A stretch of DNA of 64,000 bases from JAWRCU01 sp033542235 (GTDB taxonomy: Bacteria; Pseudomonadota; Alphaproteobacteria; Rhizobiales; Rhizobiaceae): NCBI RefSeq assembly GCF_033542235.1, contig NZ_JAWRCU010000012.1, forward strand, positions 158,258 to 222,257. The letters run 5' to 3'. Of this stretch, positions 33,346 to 42,839 are shown one piece after another. A program made the translations under genes and the position numbers. Each line of letters starts with the position of its first letter. Within the stretch, counting starts at the first letter, position 1. The notes under the pieces were generated by a model, which had not been told where the DNA came from, did no database searches, and saw only the letters and a program-made list of their open reading frames with translations.

Positions 33346-34701
33346 TTAACGTTCATGCCGTGACACACGGAAAATGGTGCCGTTGACGTCGTCACTCACC
33401 AGCAGAGCGCCATGGTGCGTGACCGCGATGCCCGCCGGCCGACCCCAGACCCTTTCCTTGTCCAGCACGAACCCGGTCATGAAGTCTTCATATACGCCGG
33501 TCGGCTTCCCGTCTTTCAGGCGCGCGCGGATGACCTTGTAGCCGGTTCTTTCTTCCCTGTTCCATGACCCGTGCAAGGTCGCGAATGCGTCGCCGCGGTA
33601 CTCGGCGGGGAACGCGTCCTTGTCGTAGAAGACAAGTTGCAGCGTGGATGAATGCGCCTGGATCAGCACATCGGGCACAATCACCTTGTCCTTCAGATCG
33701 GGACGCCCGCCGGCGTGGGCCGGGTCCTCGTGGCCGCCGGTGTAGTACCAGGGCCATCCGTAGAACCCGTGCTCCTGCACCGAAGTCAGGAAATCGGGCA
33801 CCAGGTTGGGGCCAAGATGATCGCGTTCATTGCCTGTGCACCAGAGTGTGTTGGTGCCAGGCTGGATAGCCATGCCCGAGCAATTGCGCAGGCCGGTCGC
33901 AAAATTGCGGACCGTCTCCCCTTCGGGGTCGAACACGCGCACCACAGCCCGGCCCTCTTCATCACCCCAAGCCGCGCCTACTCCGTGAGTTTTCTCGAAA
34001 GCCTTGATCTCCTCTGGCGACTTCTGCGGCATCCCCGCGGCGACGTTTGAAGACGAGCCGATCGAAACGAACAGGCGTTGGCCGTCCGGCGAGGCTGCCA
34101 GATCGCGGGTCCAGTGCCGCTTTGTAGGGATATCCGGGATGATGACCTCGGCGGGCCCGCTCGCCTTGCGGTCGCCAGCTTTATACGGGAAGCGAACGAC
34201 CTGGTTGGCCGCCGCCACATAGACGTATCGCGGTTCGGCGGGCGGATAGAACGCGATCCCGAAGGGCTTCTCCAGGCCCTCTGCGAACACTCCGGGCGAT
34301 GTCGGCAGGTTTCCAGCCGAATCCGCCGCGAAGACCAGCACACGTCCACTTCCGCTTTCAGCCAGGAAGATGTCTCCGTTCGGAGCGATCCGGATAACGC
34401 GAGGTTTGTCCAGCCCGGTAGCGAACACCTGCACTGCAAAGCCAGGCGGCACATCGGGCAGCTTGCCTTGCGGCGCCTCGACGACCTTTGGCGCGTTTTC
34501 AAAATCCGGAGCTTCCGGGTCGTTCTCAGTCAGAGTCGGCGCTGGCAGATCGGCGGGTCTGATGTGGCGGCTCACACCGGGCGCGTCGCCCTCCCAAGTT
34601 CCGAAAGCATTGGCGCCGGTGCGCACTTCCTCGGCATGGGCCGACGCCATCGAAACCAGTGCCAGAGGAACAAGGCTGATCAATGATGTGGAAGCGCGCA
34701 T
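33346..34701 (-). CDS. Sorbosone/PQQ-type soluble sugar dehydrogenase-like protein, exported
   Basis: The 451-residue protein has a signal peptide (about 1-24, ending SAHAEE) and a six-bladed beta-propeller of the glucose/sorbosone dehydrogenase family: DKPRVIRIAPNGDIFLAE, GIAFYPPAEPRYVYVA, RNCSGMAIQPGTNTLWCT and PAGIAVTHHGALLVSDD. Such proteins oxidise sugars or aldehydes in the periplasm with PQQ, but many members have no proven activity. No PQQ synthesis genes lie in the window. The gene may be co-transcribed with trxC. Confidence 0.82.
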   Translation of the reverse strand: MRASTSLISLVPLALVSMASAHAEEVRTGANAFGTWEGDAPGVSRHIRPADLPAPTLTENDPEAPDFENAPKVVEAPQGKLPDVPPGFAVQVFATGLDKPRVIRIAPNGDIFLAESGSGRVLVFAADSAGNLPTSPGVFAEGLEKPFGIAFYPPAEPRYVYVAAANQVVRFPYKAGDRKASGPAEVIIPDIPTKRHWTRDLAASPDGQRLFVSIGSSSNVAAGMPQKSPEEIKAFEKTHGVGAAWGDEEGRAVVRVFDPEGETVRNFATGLRNCSGMAIQPGTNTLWCTGNERDHLGPNLVPDFLTSVQEHGFYGWPWYYTGGHEDPAHAGGRPDLKDKVIVPDVLIQAHSSTLQLVFYDKDAFPAEYRGDAFATLHGSWNREERTGYKVIRARLKDGKPTGVYEDFMTGFVLDKERVWGRPAGIAVTHHGALLVSDDVNGTIFRVSRHER

Positions 34702-35114
34702 CAGCTGCTCCTCCAGGATTCATCCTGGTCGATAATGCGGTCGGTCCCAATCGCTGCCGCCAGCGAAAGTTCCCTGACAATCCACGCAACCTTTGGCGAG
34801 CAAGGCGCCCTAAGAAATTTCAGCTACGTTGGGTGCACTGCTTCGCGCGGCCAGCCCGGAGTTGCTGCCCGCCGGCATCGATGCCGAATCCCGGACGGTC
34901 GTGCGCATGCATCGTCAGCGCTGTATTGACGAGGAGGCCGTGCGCGGCGCTCCAGTCAGGCGGACCGTGCGGAGACCGCTTGTAGCGGTAAGGCCGACGG
35001 CAGCGAATTATTTCGGTGCGTATTCGGGACCCGGATTTAGGGTAGGCCCGTTTTCTCTCAAGGAGGCGCCAGTCTGAGCGGCAGGAATCCGCTAGTCATC
35101 TAAGACGCTTATTC
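34702..35114. other. Intergenic region without recognised gene
   Basis: This is a 413-base divergent gap between the sugar dehydrogenase-like gene and the large ABC protein. Only short unconvincing frames and no strong repeat were seen; it probably contains both promoters. Confidence 0.5.
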
Positions 35115-37829
35115 ATGGAAAAGAGCCTCGCTCGCTATATCTGGGCCACGACGCGCCTCCAGCAAGCCTGGATTCTTCTGGTCGTCGCGATCTCGATGAT
35201 TCCCTATTTCCTGTCGTTTGACCTGCCCAAGCAGATCATCAACGGGCCGATTCAAGGAAACGGCTTCGAGACGCCTGACGCCACGCAAACCTTCATGCGC
35301 ATTGCCTATACTTTCCCCTATCTGGGCGAGGTGGTGCTTTTCGGAGGTTTGCAGCTCAGTCGCGTTCAGATGCTGATCGGCCTCAGCATGGTGTTTCTCC
35401 TGCTCGTCGTCATCAACGGCCTCTTCAAGTTCTATATCAACACCTACAAGGGCCGCCTGGGCGAACGCATGCTGCGGCAGATCCGCTTCGAGCTGCTCGA
35501 TCGGGTTCTGCGTTTCCCTCCGTCCTGTTTCAAACGGGTGCGCTCGGCGGAAATAGCGACGATGATCAAGGACGAAGTCGAGCCGTTGGGCGGCTTCACC
35601 GGCGACGCCTTCGTGCAGCCGGCCCTTCTGGGCGGTCAGGCGGCAACGGCGCTGATCTTCATTCTCATGCAGAATTTATGGCTTGGCATGATCGCGGCGG
35701 TCATCGTGGCCGTGCAGGGGATCATCATTCCCAGAATGCGCAAGCGCCTGCTCGAATTGGGGCGCCAACGCCAGCTCACGGCACGCCAGCTTTCGGGACG
35801 GGTGGGCGAGATCGTTGACGGCATCAACACCATTCACGGCAACGATACATCCAATTTCGAGCGCGCCGACATCGCGAACCGGCTTGGCCGCATTTTCGCC
35901 ATCCGCTACAAGCTTTACGAGTGGAAGTTTCTCGTCAAATTCATCAACAATTTTCTGGCGCAGGTTACGCCGTTTCTCTTCTATATGATCGGCGGCATTC
36001 TCGCGCTGCAAGGCCGTCTCGATATCGGCCAGCTCGTCGCCATTATCAATGCCTACAAAGATCTTCCGGGGCCATTGAAGGAGCTGATCGACTGGGACCA
36101 GACGCGCCAGGACGTGCAGGTCAAATATGCGCAGGTGGTCGAGCAGTTCAGCGTCGACAATCTGATCGACCCGAAAATCCAGGCCGTCGAATACAAGACG
36201 GTCCCCCCTTTGCGCCATCCGCTCGTCGCTACCAACGTGACGGTTCTCGACGACAGCGGCGCACCCCTTTTGCAGCACGTCAATATCGAAATCGAGCCTG
36301 CGCAAACGGTGGCGCTGATCGGTCCGGCGGGCAGCGGCAGCGAAGTTTTCGCCGGGTTGCTGGGCCGGCTCGTCTGGCCCGATTCCGGGCGGCTCGCCAT
36401 TGACGGGCACGATATTCTCGAACTGCCCGAATCCGTGACCGGGCGGCGCATCGCCTATGTGGCCGCGGACACCTATTTCTTCAGTGGAACGCTGCGCAAC
36501 AATCTGCTTTACGACCTCAAGCACGCGCCTTTGACCGATGTTCGCTACGAGGGAGCCGAAGCTGCGGAGCGCCGCTGGCAGGTCATGGAGGCGAGGCGGG
36601 CCAGGAATCCCGATTTCGACCTGAACAGCGACTGGATCGATTACGGGTCCATGGGAATATCGGGGCCTGATGGACTCTACCACGCCGTGCGGCCCATTCT
36701 GGACGCCGTCCTGATGACTCAGGATATCATCGATCTGGCGTTGCGCTCGCAGATCGATACAGCAGCGTATCCCGGCCTGATCACGCGTATTGTGGAGCTC
36801 CGGCGGGCCCTGCGGCATCGGCTGGACGAAAGCGGTCTGGCTGGACTCGTCATTCCCTTCCAACCCGATGTTTACAACCTGCAGGCAACGGTGGGCGAAA
36901 ATATCCTCTTCGGCGTGCTCGACCGTTCCTCGATGACGATCCGCCAGCTGGCCGCGCATCCTTTTTTCCGCGAGGTGATCATCGAGAACGAGCTCTCCAC
37001 CGATCTTTTCCGCATGGGTCTCGCAATAGCCCGGAACGCTGTCGAGCTTTTCCGGGATTTGCCGCCGGACCATCCGTTCTTTTCGCAACTCGCCTTCATG
37101 CGCCCGGAGGATATCCCAGCCTATGAGGTGCTCTTGCAGAAGCTGAAGGATTCCGGCATCGAAACGGCCTCGGACGAGGACCGGGCGAATGTCATCCGCC
37201 TGAGCTTCGCCTATATCGAGCCGCGCCACAGATTCGGTTTGCTGACGGATGCGTTGAAGGCAAAGATCGTCAAGGCGAGAAAGCGCTTCGCGAAGGATAT
37301 GCCGGACGACTTGCGGACGGTGATCGAGCCTTACGAGCCGGACAGGTTCATTGCGCGCGCGTCCTTGCTCGACAATCTTCTTTTCGGCAAAGTTAACCGC
37401 GGCCACGTGGATGCGGCCGAGCAAATTCGAGCGACCCTCATCCGCCTGTTCGAGAATCTGGGCCAGCAACGGTCAATTCTGTCGATCGGCCTCGATTTCG
37501 ATGTCGGCTCAGGGGGCAAAAGGCTGACCAGCGCCCAGCGGCAGAAGATCAATGTCGCGCGGACTTTGCTCAAACACCCAGACTATTTGATCTGCAACCG
37601 GCCTTTGACTGCGCTGGACGAGCGCAGGCAAATTCAGATCGCTCGAAATATTATGAAGAACCGTCATAAAGATGGCCATGCGCCAGCGATAATATGGGTC
37701 TTGAGCAATTTTTCTCTCGCCAGCGATTTCGATCGGGTTATCGTATTCGATCACGGTCGTGTCGTTCAGGACGGCACTTATGACGCGCTCGCCCAAGAGG
37801 ATGGGATGCTCAAAAAACTCCTGTCCTAA
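35115..37829 (+). CDS. Large ABC exporter-like protein with split, degenerate ATPase domain
   Basis: This is a 904-residue protein. Residues 1-330 look like an ABC exporter membrane domain (LQQAWILLVVAISMIPYFLS; the cytoplasmic IVDGINTIHGNDTSNFERA; LTMs near 165-205 and 275-305). The ATPase part starts at about 370, but Walker A is GPAGSGSEV (403-411), with Ser in place of the essential Lys. An insertion of about 300 mainly helical residues follows before the second half: signature position GGKRLTSAQRQKI (about 800) and Walker B position DYLICNRPLTALD without the usual acidic pair. ATP hydrolysis is therefore doubtful. The post-Q-loop motif (SGTLRNNLLYD) recurs as QATVGENILFG and RASLLDNLLFG. 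Function unknown. Confidence 0.8.
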   Translation: MEKSLARYIWATTRLQQAWILLVVAISMIPYFLSFDLPKQIINGPIQGNGFETPDATQTFMRIAYTFPYLGEVVLFGGLQLSRVQMLIGLSMVFLLLVVINGLFKFYINTYKGRLGERMLRQIRFELLDRVLRFPPSCFKRVRSAEIATMIKDEVEPLGGFTGDAFVQPALLGGQAATALIFILMQNLWLGMIAAVIVAVQGIIIPRMRKRLLELGRQRQLTARQLSGRVGEIVDGINTIHGNDTSNFERADIANRLGRIFAIRYKLYEWKFLVKFINNFLAQVTPFLFYMIGGILALQGRLDIGQLVAIINAYKDLPGPLKELIDWDQTRQDVQVKYAQVVEQFSVDNLIDPKIQAVEYKTVPPLRHPLVATNVTVLDDSGAPLLQHVNIEIEPAQTVALIGPAGSGSEVFAGLLGRLVWPDSGRLAIDGHDILELPESVTGRRIAYVAADTYFFSGTLRNNLLYDLKHAPLTDVRYEGAEAAERRWQVMEARRARNPDFDLNSDWIDYGSMGISGPDGLYHAVRPILDAVLMTQDIIDLALRSQIDTAAYPGLITRIVELRRALRHRLDESGLAGLVIPFQPDVYNLQATVGENILFGVLDRSSMTIRQLAAHPFFREVIIENELSTDLFRMGLAIARNAVELFRDLPPDHPFFSQLAFMRPEDIPAYEVLLQKLKDSGIETASDEDRANVIRLSFAYIEPRHRFGLLTDALKAKIVKARKRFAKDMPDDLRTVIEPYEPDRFIARASLLDNLLFGKVNRGHVDAAEQIRATLIRLFENLGQQRSILSIGLDFDVGSGGKRLTSAQRQKINVARTLLKHPDYLICNRPLTALDERRQIQIARNIMKNRHKDGHAPAIIWVLSNFSLASDFDRVIVFDHGRVVQDGTYDALAQEDGMLKKLLS

Positions 37830-38192
37830 GATCTGCAACCAGATGGAAGTAAACGGCGAGATCCATGCTTTGCAGGCCCAGGGGCCGAATGCGGTAAAAT
37901 CCACGGCTTTGCCCGCGCCTGCAAGATTTCCCACGAGGCTGTGCGTAAGTTGTGGCTAGGCAAAATCGACGTACTCGAGGCGAGAGTGAACACAATCTGA
38001 ACTCAATGCGGCCTCACGCTTGGTGATGCGGTTTGTGGCCCAGGCCTGTCCACGCTTCAGGGGCATGGCCTGTGAGGAAGGACACGGAACGCGGTACCGA
38101 CTCCCGTCGGATCAAGCCAGTCCAACTGGTAGCGTCCATGGCTTTGTAGGTCCGGATCCGCACCGCGCGCTTGCAAGACGAGGACAGTCCGA
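37830..38192. other. Intergenic region without recognised gene
   Basis: This is a 363-base gap between the large ABC protein and the GH79-like gene. No coding frame, repeat or clear terminator was recognised. Confidence 0.5.
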
Positions 38193-39794
38193 ATGTACGG
38201 TCTCCGTGGCATTGTGGCCGGGCTGGGCGCCGGTATAACTTCTGTCCTGTTCGCATCCGCAGGCTCGGTGGCCCGGTCCGACGAGCTTTCTCTTGCGCCG
38301 ACGAACATGCCGAGAGTCGGCGCCGTCGACGAACGCTTCCAATCATATAATGTCGAGATGCTCGAGGTGACGGGCGGCGCCTTTTGGAAGCCCTACAAGA
38401 GCACCGCGGATGCAGGTGACGCCAACGCAAAATCCACGCTCGCAGCGAACGTGCCGTCGGGCATGGACCCCACCATCTACCAGTATCGCCCGCCTATTGC
38501 CCTGAACAATCCGCGTCTGAGGAAATTGGCTGCGGCACTCGGACCGGCCTATGTGCGCGTCAGCGGAACCTGGGCGAATACGACCTATTTCGCGGATTCC
38601 GAAACGCCCCCTGTGAATGCGCCTGCGGGCTTCAACGGCGTGCTGAGCCAGCAGCAATGGCGCGGTGTCGTCGACTTCGCAAAGGCCGTCGATGCAAAAA
38701 TCGTGACTTCTTTCGCCAACAGTCCGGGTACGCGTGACGCCAGCGGCGCCTGGACGACGCACCAAGCACGCCGTTGGATGGAATACACAAAGTCGATCGA
38801 TGGCGAAATTGCGGCGGCGGAGTTCATGAACGAGCCGTCGCTGGCCGCGATGGGCGGCGCCCCCAAGGGATACGACGCGGCCGACTACGGGCGCGACTTC
38901 AAGCTGTTCAAAGCCTTTGCCGGTCAAGCGGCACCCGCCATGATGGTTCTGGGGCCGGGTTCTGTCGGAGAGACGCCGGGACCCTGGTCGATGACATATG
39001 GCAACCTGCCGGTGATCAGGACGCAAGACATGCTGGCGGCCTCTGGACCTGGGGTCGATGCTTTTTCGTATCATCACTATGGCGCCGCCTCGAAGCGTTG
39101 CGCCACAACCGGAATGCCGCAGACCACCGCCGATGCGGCGCTCTCGGAGGATTGGCTCGGCCGAACCAGCCAGACCCTGGCCTTCTACAGCGGCCTGCGC
39201 GACACCTATGATCCGGGCAAGCCGATGTGGCTGACGGAGGTCGCCGACGCGGCCTGCGGCGGCAACCCCTGGGCTGCAACGTTTCTGGACAGCTTCCGTT
39301 ATCTTGACCAATTGGGCAGGCTGGCCAAGTCCGGCGTTCAGGTCGTTGCGCATAATACGCTGGCCGCCAGCGACTATGGACTGCTCGACGAGGACAGTCT
39401 GGTGCCAAAGCCCAACTACTGGGCTGCACTGCTGTGGCGAAAACTGATGGGAACCACTGTGCTCGATGCTGGGGTTCCGATCCAGGAGGGCCTCCATGTC
39501 TACGCACATTGCCAGCGCGGGGCGCCCGGCAGCGTTGCCTTGCTGGTCATCAACAACGACCGTCAAAATGAGCGCAAGCTGTCGTTGCCACAGGCATCCG
39601 AACGTTACACGCTTGATGCTGCAGATCTGCAAGACAGGAGCGTCAGGCTGAACGGCCAAATTCTCGCGCTCGGTGCCAACGACGAACTTCCGGCCATGGT
39701 AGGCAATGCGACGGCTGCCGGTATCTTGTTTTTCGCACCGGCTACCATTTCCTTTCTGACCATTGCAGAGGCGGCAAACAACGCTTGCTGGTAG
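38193..39794 (+). CDS. GH79-like (heparanase-related) glycoside hydrolase, exported
   Basis: The 533-residue protein has an N-terminal hydrophobic stretch consistent with a signal peptide (about 5-27). The TIM-barrel has the clan GH-A pair: acid/base Glu in EFMNEPS (E214) and nucleophile Glu in MWLTEVADA (E349), separated by about 135 residues. Together with GPAYVRVSGTWANTTYF and AFSYHHYGA this resembles the GH79 heparanase/beta-glucuronidase group. The C-terminal ~110 residues form a beta-rich domain. A secreted or periplasmic enzyme acting on uronic-acid-containing polysaccharide is the best guess; the substrate is not shown. Confidence 0.75.
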   Translation: MYGLRGIVAGLGAGITSVLFASAGSVARSDELSLAPTNMPRVGAVDERFQSYNVEMLEVTGGAFWKPYKSTADAGDANAKSTLAANVPSGMDPTIYQYRPPIALNNPRLRKLAAALGPAYVRVSGTWANTTYFADSETPPVNAPAGFNGVLSQQQWRGVVDFAKAVDAKIVTSFANSPGTRDASGAWTTHQARRWMEYTKSIDGEIAAAEFMNEPSLAAMGGAPKGYDAADYGRDFKLFKAFAGQAAPAMMVLGPGSVGETPGPWSMTYGNLPVIRTQDMLAASGPGVDAFSYHHYGAASKRCATTGMPQTTADAALSEDWLGRTSQTLAFYSGLRDTYDPGKPMWLTEVADAACGGNPWAATFLDSFRYLDQLGRLAKSGVQVVAHNTLAASDYGLLDEDSLVPKPNYWAALLWRKLMGTTVLDAGVPIQEGLHVYAHCQRGAPGSVALLVINNDRQNERKLSLPQASERYTLDAADLQDRSVRLNGQILALGANDELPAMVGNATAAGILFFAPATISFLTIAEAANNACW

Positions 39795-39962
39795 CGTCAG
39801 GGTCTCATTTAGCTGACCCGATTTGATACAGCGCCACTAACCCGGCCCGGCGCGAAATGGCTGCATCCGCCAAGTTCCGGCTCGCCGGTGGACTGACCCA
39901 GGTCGACGACACGCACGCAAACGTGCCGTCGACCCGACCTTTGAACGCCACCAAGAGCACCG

Positions 39963-40415
39963 TCAATCAAGCGGTTGCTTTCGGTTGTGAACGGTTCCGC
40001 CGAGCGCCTTCATCCGGCTTTCAAAAACGGCCCTGTCGTCGACATTGACATCGGCAACGAGCGCCACCGTCTCCCTGCGCAGGTGACGCGACACCTCTCC
40101 CAGAATCGCTTTGCCGGTGCCCCTGTCGGTGAGTGCCGCTGATGCACCAAACACTGCACCACCCGCCGCCATGACAGCAGCTGCCAGCAATCCCACACCC
40201 AGGCCTGCCAACCCGCCGATCAGCGCGCCTGCGGCGACGACACCCAATTCCTCCTCGGACACAACGCGCATCGACAGTCTGCCCTTCTCCCCTTTTGAGA
40301 CAAGGCCCGCGCCATACAACACGAGGCTGCGGTCGGCGTTGAGATCTTTCAGGGTTTGTATTCCCTGCAGCGCGCTTGCCTCGTCTGGAAAGGTGACAAC
40401 GATGAACGTGCTCAT
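39963..40415 (-). CDS. DUF1269-like membrane-associated protein
   Basis: The 150-residue protein has an alpha/beta N-terminus (FIVVTFPDEASALQGIQTLKD), a glycine-zipper hydrophobic stretch (about 60-92: GALIGGLAGLGVGLLAAAVM) and a C-terminal alpha/beta part with LVADVNVDDRAVFESRM. This layout matches DUF1269 proteins, which are common in proteobacteria near stress genes and have no settled function. It stands alone here. Confidence 0.75.
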   Translation of the reverse strand: MSTFIVVTFPDEASALQGIQTLKDLNADRSLVLYGAGLVSKGEKGRLSMRVVSEEELGVVAAGALIGGLAGLGVGLLAAAVMAAGGAVFGASAALTDRGTGKAILGEVSRHLRRETVALVADVNVDDRAVFESRMKALGGTVHNRKQPLD

Positions 40416-40848
40416 GGAAGCATTCCCGATCGTCGAAAGGGATCATCGGCGGTGACCGCTGCGGACTACGTTACTCTACCGCAAACGCCGTCTTCGGGAT
40501 ACGCGTTCGGAGTCGGCTTCGAGTGGGAAGGCTCGAGAAGCGAGACGGAACGTGCTTACGAAGATCGGCGTAACGGTCACCCTGATCATCGGGGTGCTGA
40601 CCATCGCGCATACGCTATTGAGGCCGCCGTCGCTCAAGGGGCGCACTGTCATCAAGGCAGCTGAGGCGTCCCCGTCAACAACGCTCGGCTGGTTTGCCTT
40701 GACCCCGCACTCGGCGCCAGCCCGGGAGGAGCTGGAAACCCGACACTAGTCTTAGTCAAGTGGGCGTCTTTAGCAGCCAGCCGAGTTCCCGCTCGACAGC
40801 GCGCAGGGCCTGACTGACCGGGGCCGGCTCCTTCCGGCATCCTGCCGA
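40416..40848. other. Intergenic region with one doubtful small frame
   Basis: This is a 433-base gap between the DUF1269 gene and choX. A GTG-initiated frame at 40552-40749 would give 65 residues starting with a possible TM helix (IGVTVTLIIGVLTIAHTLL), but its ribosome site is weak and I do not claim it as a gene. No other feature was seen. Confidence 0.4.
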
Positions 40849-41787
40849 TCAGTTCGACAGCACTTTCTTCACGGCCTCGGCGGCGTTCGCGCCATCGATA
40901 GTGGTGACGCCCTCGAGCCATGGCACGACCGTCTCCGGATGGGCCTTCAGCCAGGCGGCGACGGCGACCTTGGGCTCCTGACCCTGATCGAGGATGGCGC
41001 CCATCATTTCGTTTTCCATGTCGAGCGTGAACCTGAGATTACTGACGAACTTCGTCACGTTGGGGCATTCGCTGCCGTAGCCTGCGCGGATGTTGGTCAG
41101 CACTTCGGCACCGCCGTAGTTCGGCCCGAACCAGGCGTCACCGCCCGAGAGGTATTCGATCTTGAAGCGCGTGTTCATCGGATGCGGCGCCCAGCCAAGG
41201 AACAGGATCCATTCGTTGTTGCGCGTCTTCTTGTCCACTTCGGCGAGCATGCCCTGCTCGGAGGACTCGACCAGCTCCCAATCCTTCAGGCCGAAATCGC
41301 CCTTGTCGATCATGTCCTGGATCATGCGGTTGCCGTTATTGCCCGGCTCGATGCCGTAGATCTTATTGCCGAACCTGTCGGCGAATTTCTGCAGGTCGGC
41401 GAAATCCTTGACGCCGGCGTCAGCCACGTATTTCGGCACGGCAAAGGTGTATTTGGCACCGGTCAGATTGGTGCCGACCACCTCGATCGATTTGGCGACG
41501 AGATAGGGCTTGCGGTCGGCCTCCATGCTCGGTTGCCAGTCGCCGAGATAGACGTCGATGTCCTTGCTCTTCATGCTGGAATAGGTGACCGGGATGGACA
41601 GTATCTGCGTCTCGGGCTGATAGCCGAGCGCTTCCAGGATGAGCGACGCCGTCGCGGTCGTGGCCGTGATGTCGGTCCAGCCGACATCGGAAAATCGTAC
41701 CTTCCTGCAGCTTTCGGGCTCCGCGGCCTGGACGGCACCAAGGCCGGCGAGGCTGATGGCTGCGGCTACGAAAATTGTTTTGCGCAT
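40849..41787 (-). CDS. choX: Choline-type ABC substrate-binding protein (ChoX-like), orphan
   Basis: The 312-residue periplasmic protein has a signal peptide (about 1-22, ending VQAAE) and the OpuAC/ChoX fold. Several ligand-box segments are present: GWTDITATTAT, LGDWQPSME, YGIEPGNNGNRM and FLGWAPHPMN, where the aromatic residues cradle a quaternary ammonium group in ChoX of Sinorhizobium. The ATG at 41787 begins a standard signal peptide. No ChoW/ChoV permease or ATPase gene is adjacent; it is the last gene of the acetone carboxylase cluster. Choline or a related betaine is the likely ligand, by family. Confidence 0.83.
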   Translation of the reverse strand: MRKTIFVAAAISLAGLGAVQAAEPESCRKVRFSDVGWTDITATTATASLILEALGYQPETQILSIPVTYSSMKSKDIDVYLGDWQPSMEADRKPYLVAKSIEVVGTNLTGAKYTFAVPKYVADAGVKDFADLQKFADRFGNKIYGIEPGNNGNRMIQDMIDKGDFGLKDWELVESSEQGMLAEVDKKTRNNEWILFLGWAPHPMNTRFKIEYLSGGDAWFGPNYGGAEVLTNIRAGYGSECPNVTKFVSNLRFTLDMENEMMGAILDQGQEPKVAVAAWLKAHPETVVPWLEGVTTIDGANAAEAVKKVLSN

Positions 41788-41835
41788 TGGTCTGCTCCCG
41801 TTCCCCTTTCTTGGCTTCAAAATGCGAGCGGGGCG

Positions 41836-42663
41836 CTACCAGAGCGCCCCGCCAGTAATCTGAATGTTCTCCATCGTGATGCCCTTGGCCTGCTCGCCGC
41901 ACAAGAAGGCGACGAGCGCGGCGACTTCGTCCGGCTGGATGATGCGCCGTTGAGGGTTCTGCTCAGCGATCTCTGCCATCGCAGCGGCCACACTGCGGCC
42001 CTTGCCTTCGCGCTCGACGACTTGCTCGACATTGCGCCGCATCAGCTCCGTCTCGACCCAGGTGGGGCTCACCATGATGCAGGTGACGCCATGCGGCGCC
42101 CCTTCGAGCGCCACGCAGCGCGTCAGTCCGAGCAGGCCGGACTTGGAAGCGCAATAGGCAGGGTTGTCCTTCCAGCCGACGCTGGCTGCCGTCGAGCCGA
42201 TATTGACGATGCGGCCCCACTTGCGGGCGATCATGCCGGGCAGCAGCTCCCGGATCATGCGAAAGGCCCCGTTGAGATTGGTGTCGATAATCTTGAGCCA
42301 GAGCTCGTCGGAATGGCCGACGACGGGCTGCTCGGCCGTGGTCCCGGCCGCATTGACGAGGATGTCGGCCGGGCCGCAGGCGGCTTGCGCATCGGCGAGG
42401 AACTGCGTGATCGCGTCCGTGTCGCGAACGTCGAGATGTCCGGCGAACACTTGTCCGCCATGCGCTTCCAGGGCGCCGCGGATCGCCACGATCTCCGCGG
42501 GGTCGGGATAGGCAGCGGCGTCGCCGCGCCGTCCGGCGGCCTCGCTCACATAGGAGCCGACGGCGACATTGGCGCCGATCCTCGCCAGCTCATGCGCGAT
42601 GGCGAGGCCTTGGCCGGTGAGGCCTCCAGTCACGACTGCGGATCGGCCGGTGAGATCAGGCAT
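41836..42663 (-). CDS. Short-chain dehydrogenase/reductase, possibly 3-hydroxybutyrate dehydrogenase-like
   Basis: The 275-residue Rossmann-fold enzyme has the NAD(P) motif TGGLTGQGLAIA near the N-terminus, NAAG in the middle, and catalytic Ser with Y-x-x-x-K in GSTAASVGWKDNPAYCASKSG. It lies between the acetone carboxylase genes and choX on the same strand. Acetone carboxylase makes acetoacetate, so an enzyme interconverting acetoacetate and 3-hydroxybutyrate would fit, but SDR specificity cannot be read from the sequence. Confidence 0.8.
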   Translation of the reverse strand: MPDLTGRSAVVTGGLTGQGLAIAHELARIGANVAVGSYVSEAAGRRGDAAAYPDPAEIVAIRGALEAHGGQVFAGHLDVRDTDAITQFLADAQAACGPADILVNAAGTTAEQPVVGHSDELWLKIIDTNLNGAFRMIRELLPGMIARKWGRIVNIGSTAASVGWKDNPAYCASKSGLLGLTRCVALEGAPHGVTCIMVSPTWVETELMRRNVEQVVEREGKGRSVAAAMAEIAEQNPQRRIIQPDEVAALVAFLCGEQAKGITMENIQITGGALW

Positions 42664-42688
42664 GGGTCAGCCTCCTGCATCTGGGGTC

Positions 42689-42828
42689 GACCCCCACTCC
42701 GGTTCGCTTCGCGAACCACCTCTCCCCCGGTCACCGGGGGAGAGGAAGCGCCGGCCGCGATGCCAGGCGCCCTTCCTCTCCCCTTTTGGGGGGAGAGGTG
42801 CCGAGCGAAGCGAGGCGGAGCGGGGGTC
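42689..42828. repeat. Palindromic element, copy 5, inside the acx cluster
   Basis: Ends GACCCCCACTCCG and CGGAGCGGGGGTC are complementary apart from one base, and inner hairpins CTCCCCCGGTCACCGGGGGAG and CTCTCCCC..GGGGGGAGAG are present. It occupies the 176-base gap between acxC and the dehydrogenase gene and may separate their expression. Confidence 0.8.
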
Positions 42829-42839
42829 TGCCATGCCAT

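Noticed and set aside
40552..40749. GTG-initiated 65-residue frame with a possible membrane helix
   Set aside because: Weak ribosome site, rare start codon, no similarity I recognise, and a composition that fits random intergenic DNA.
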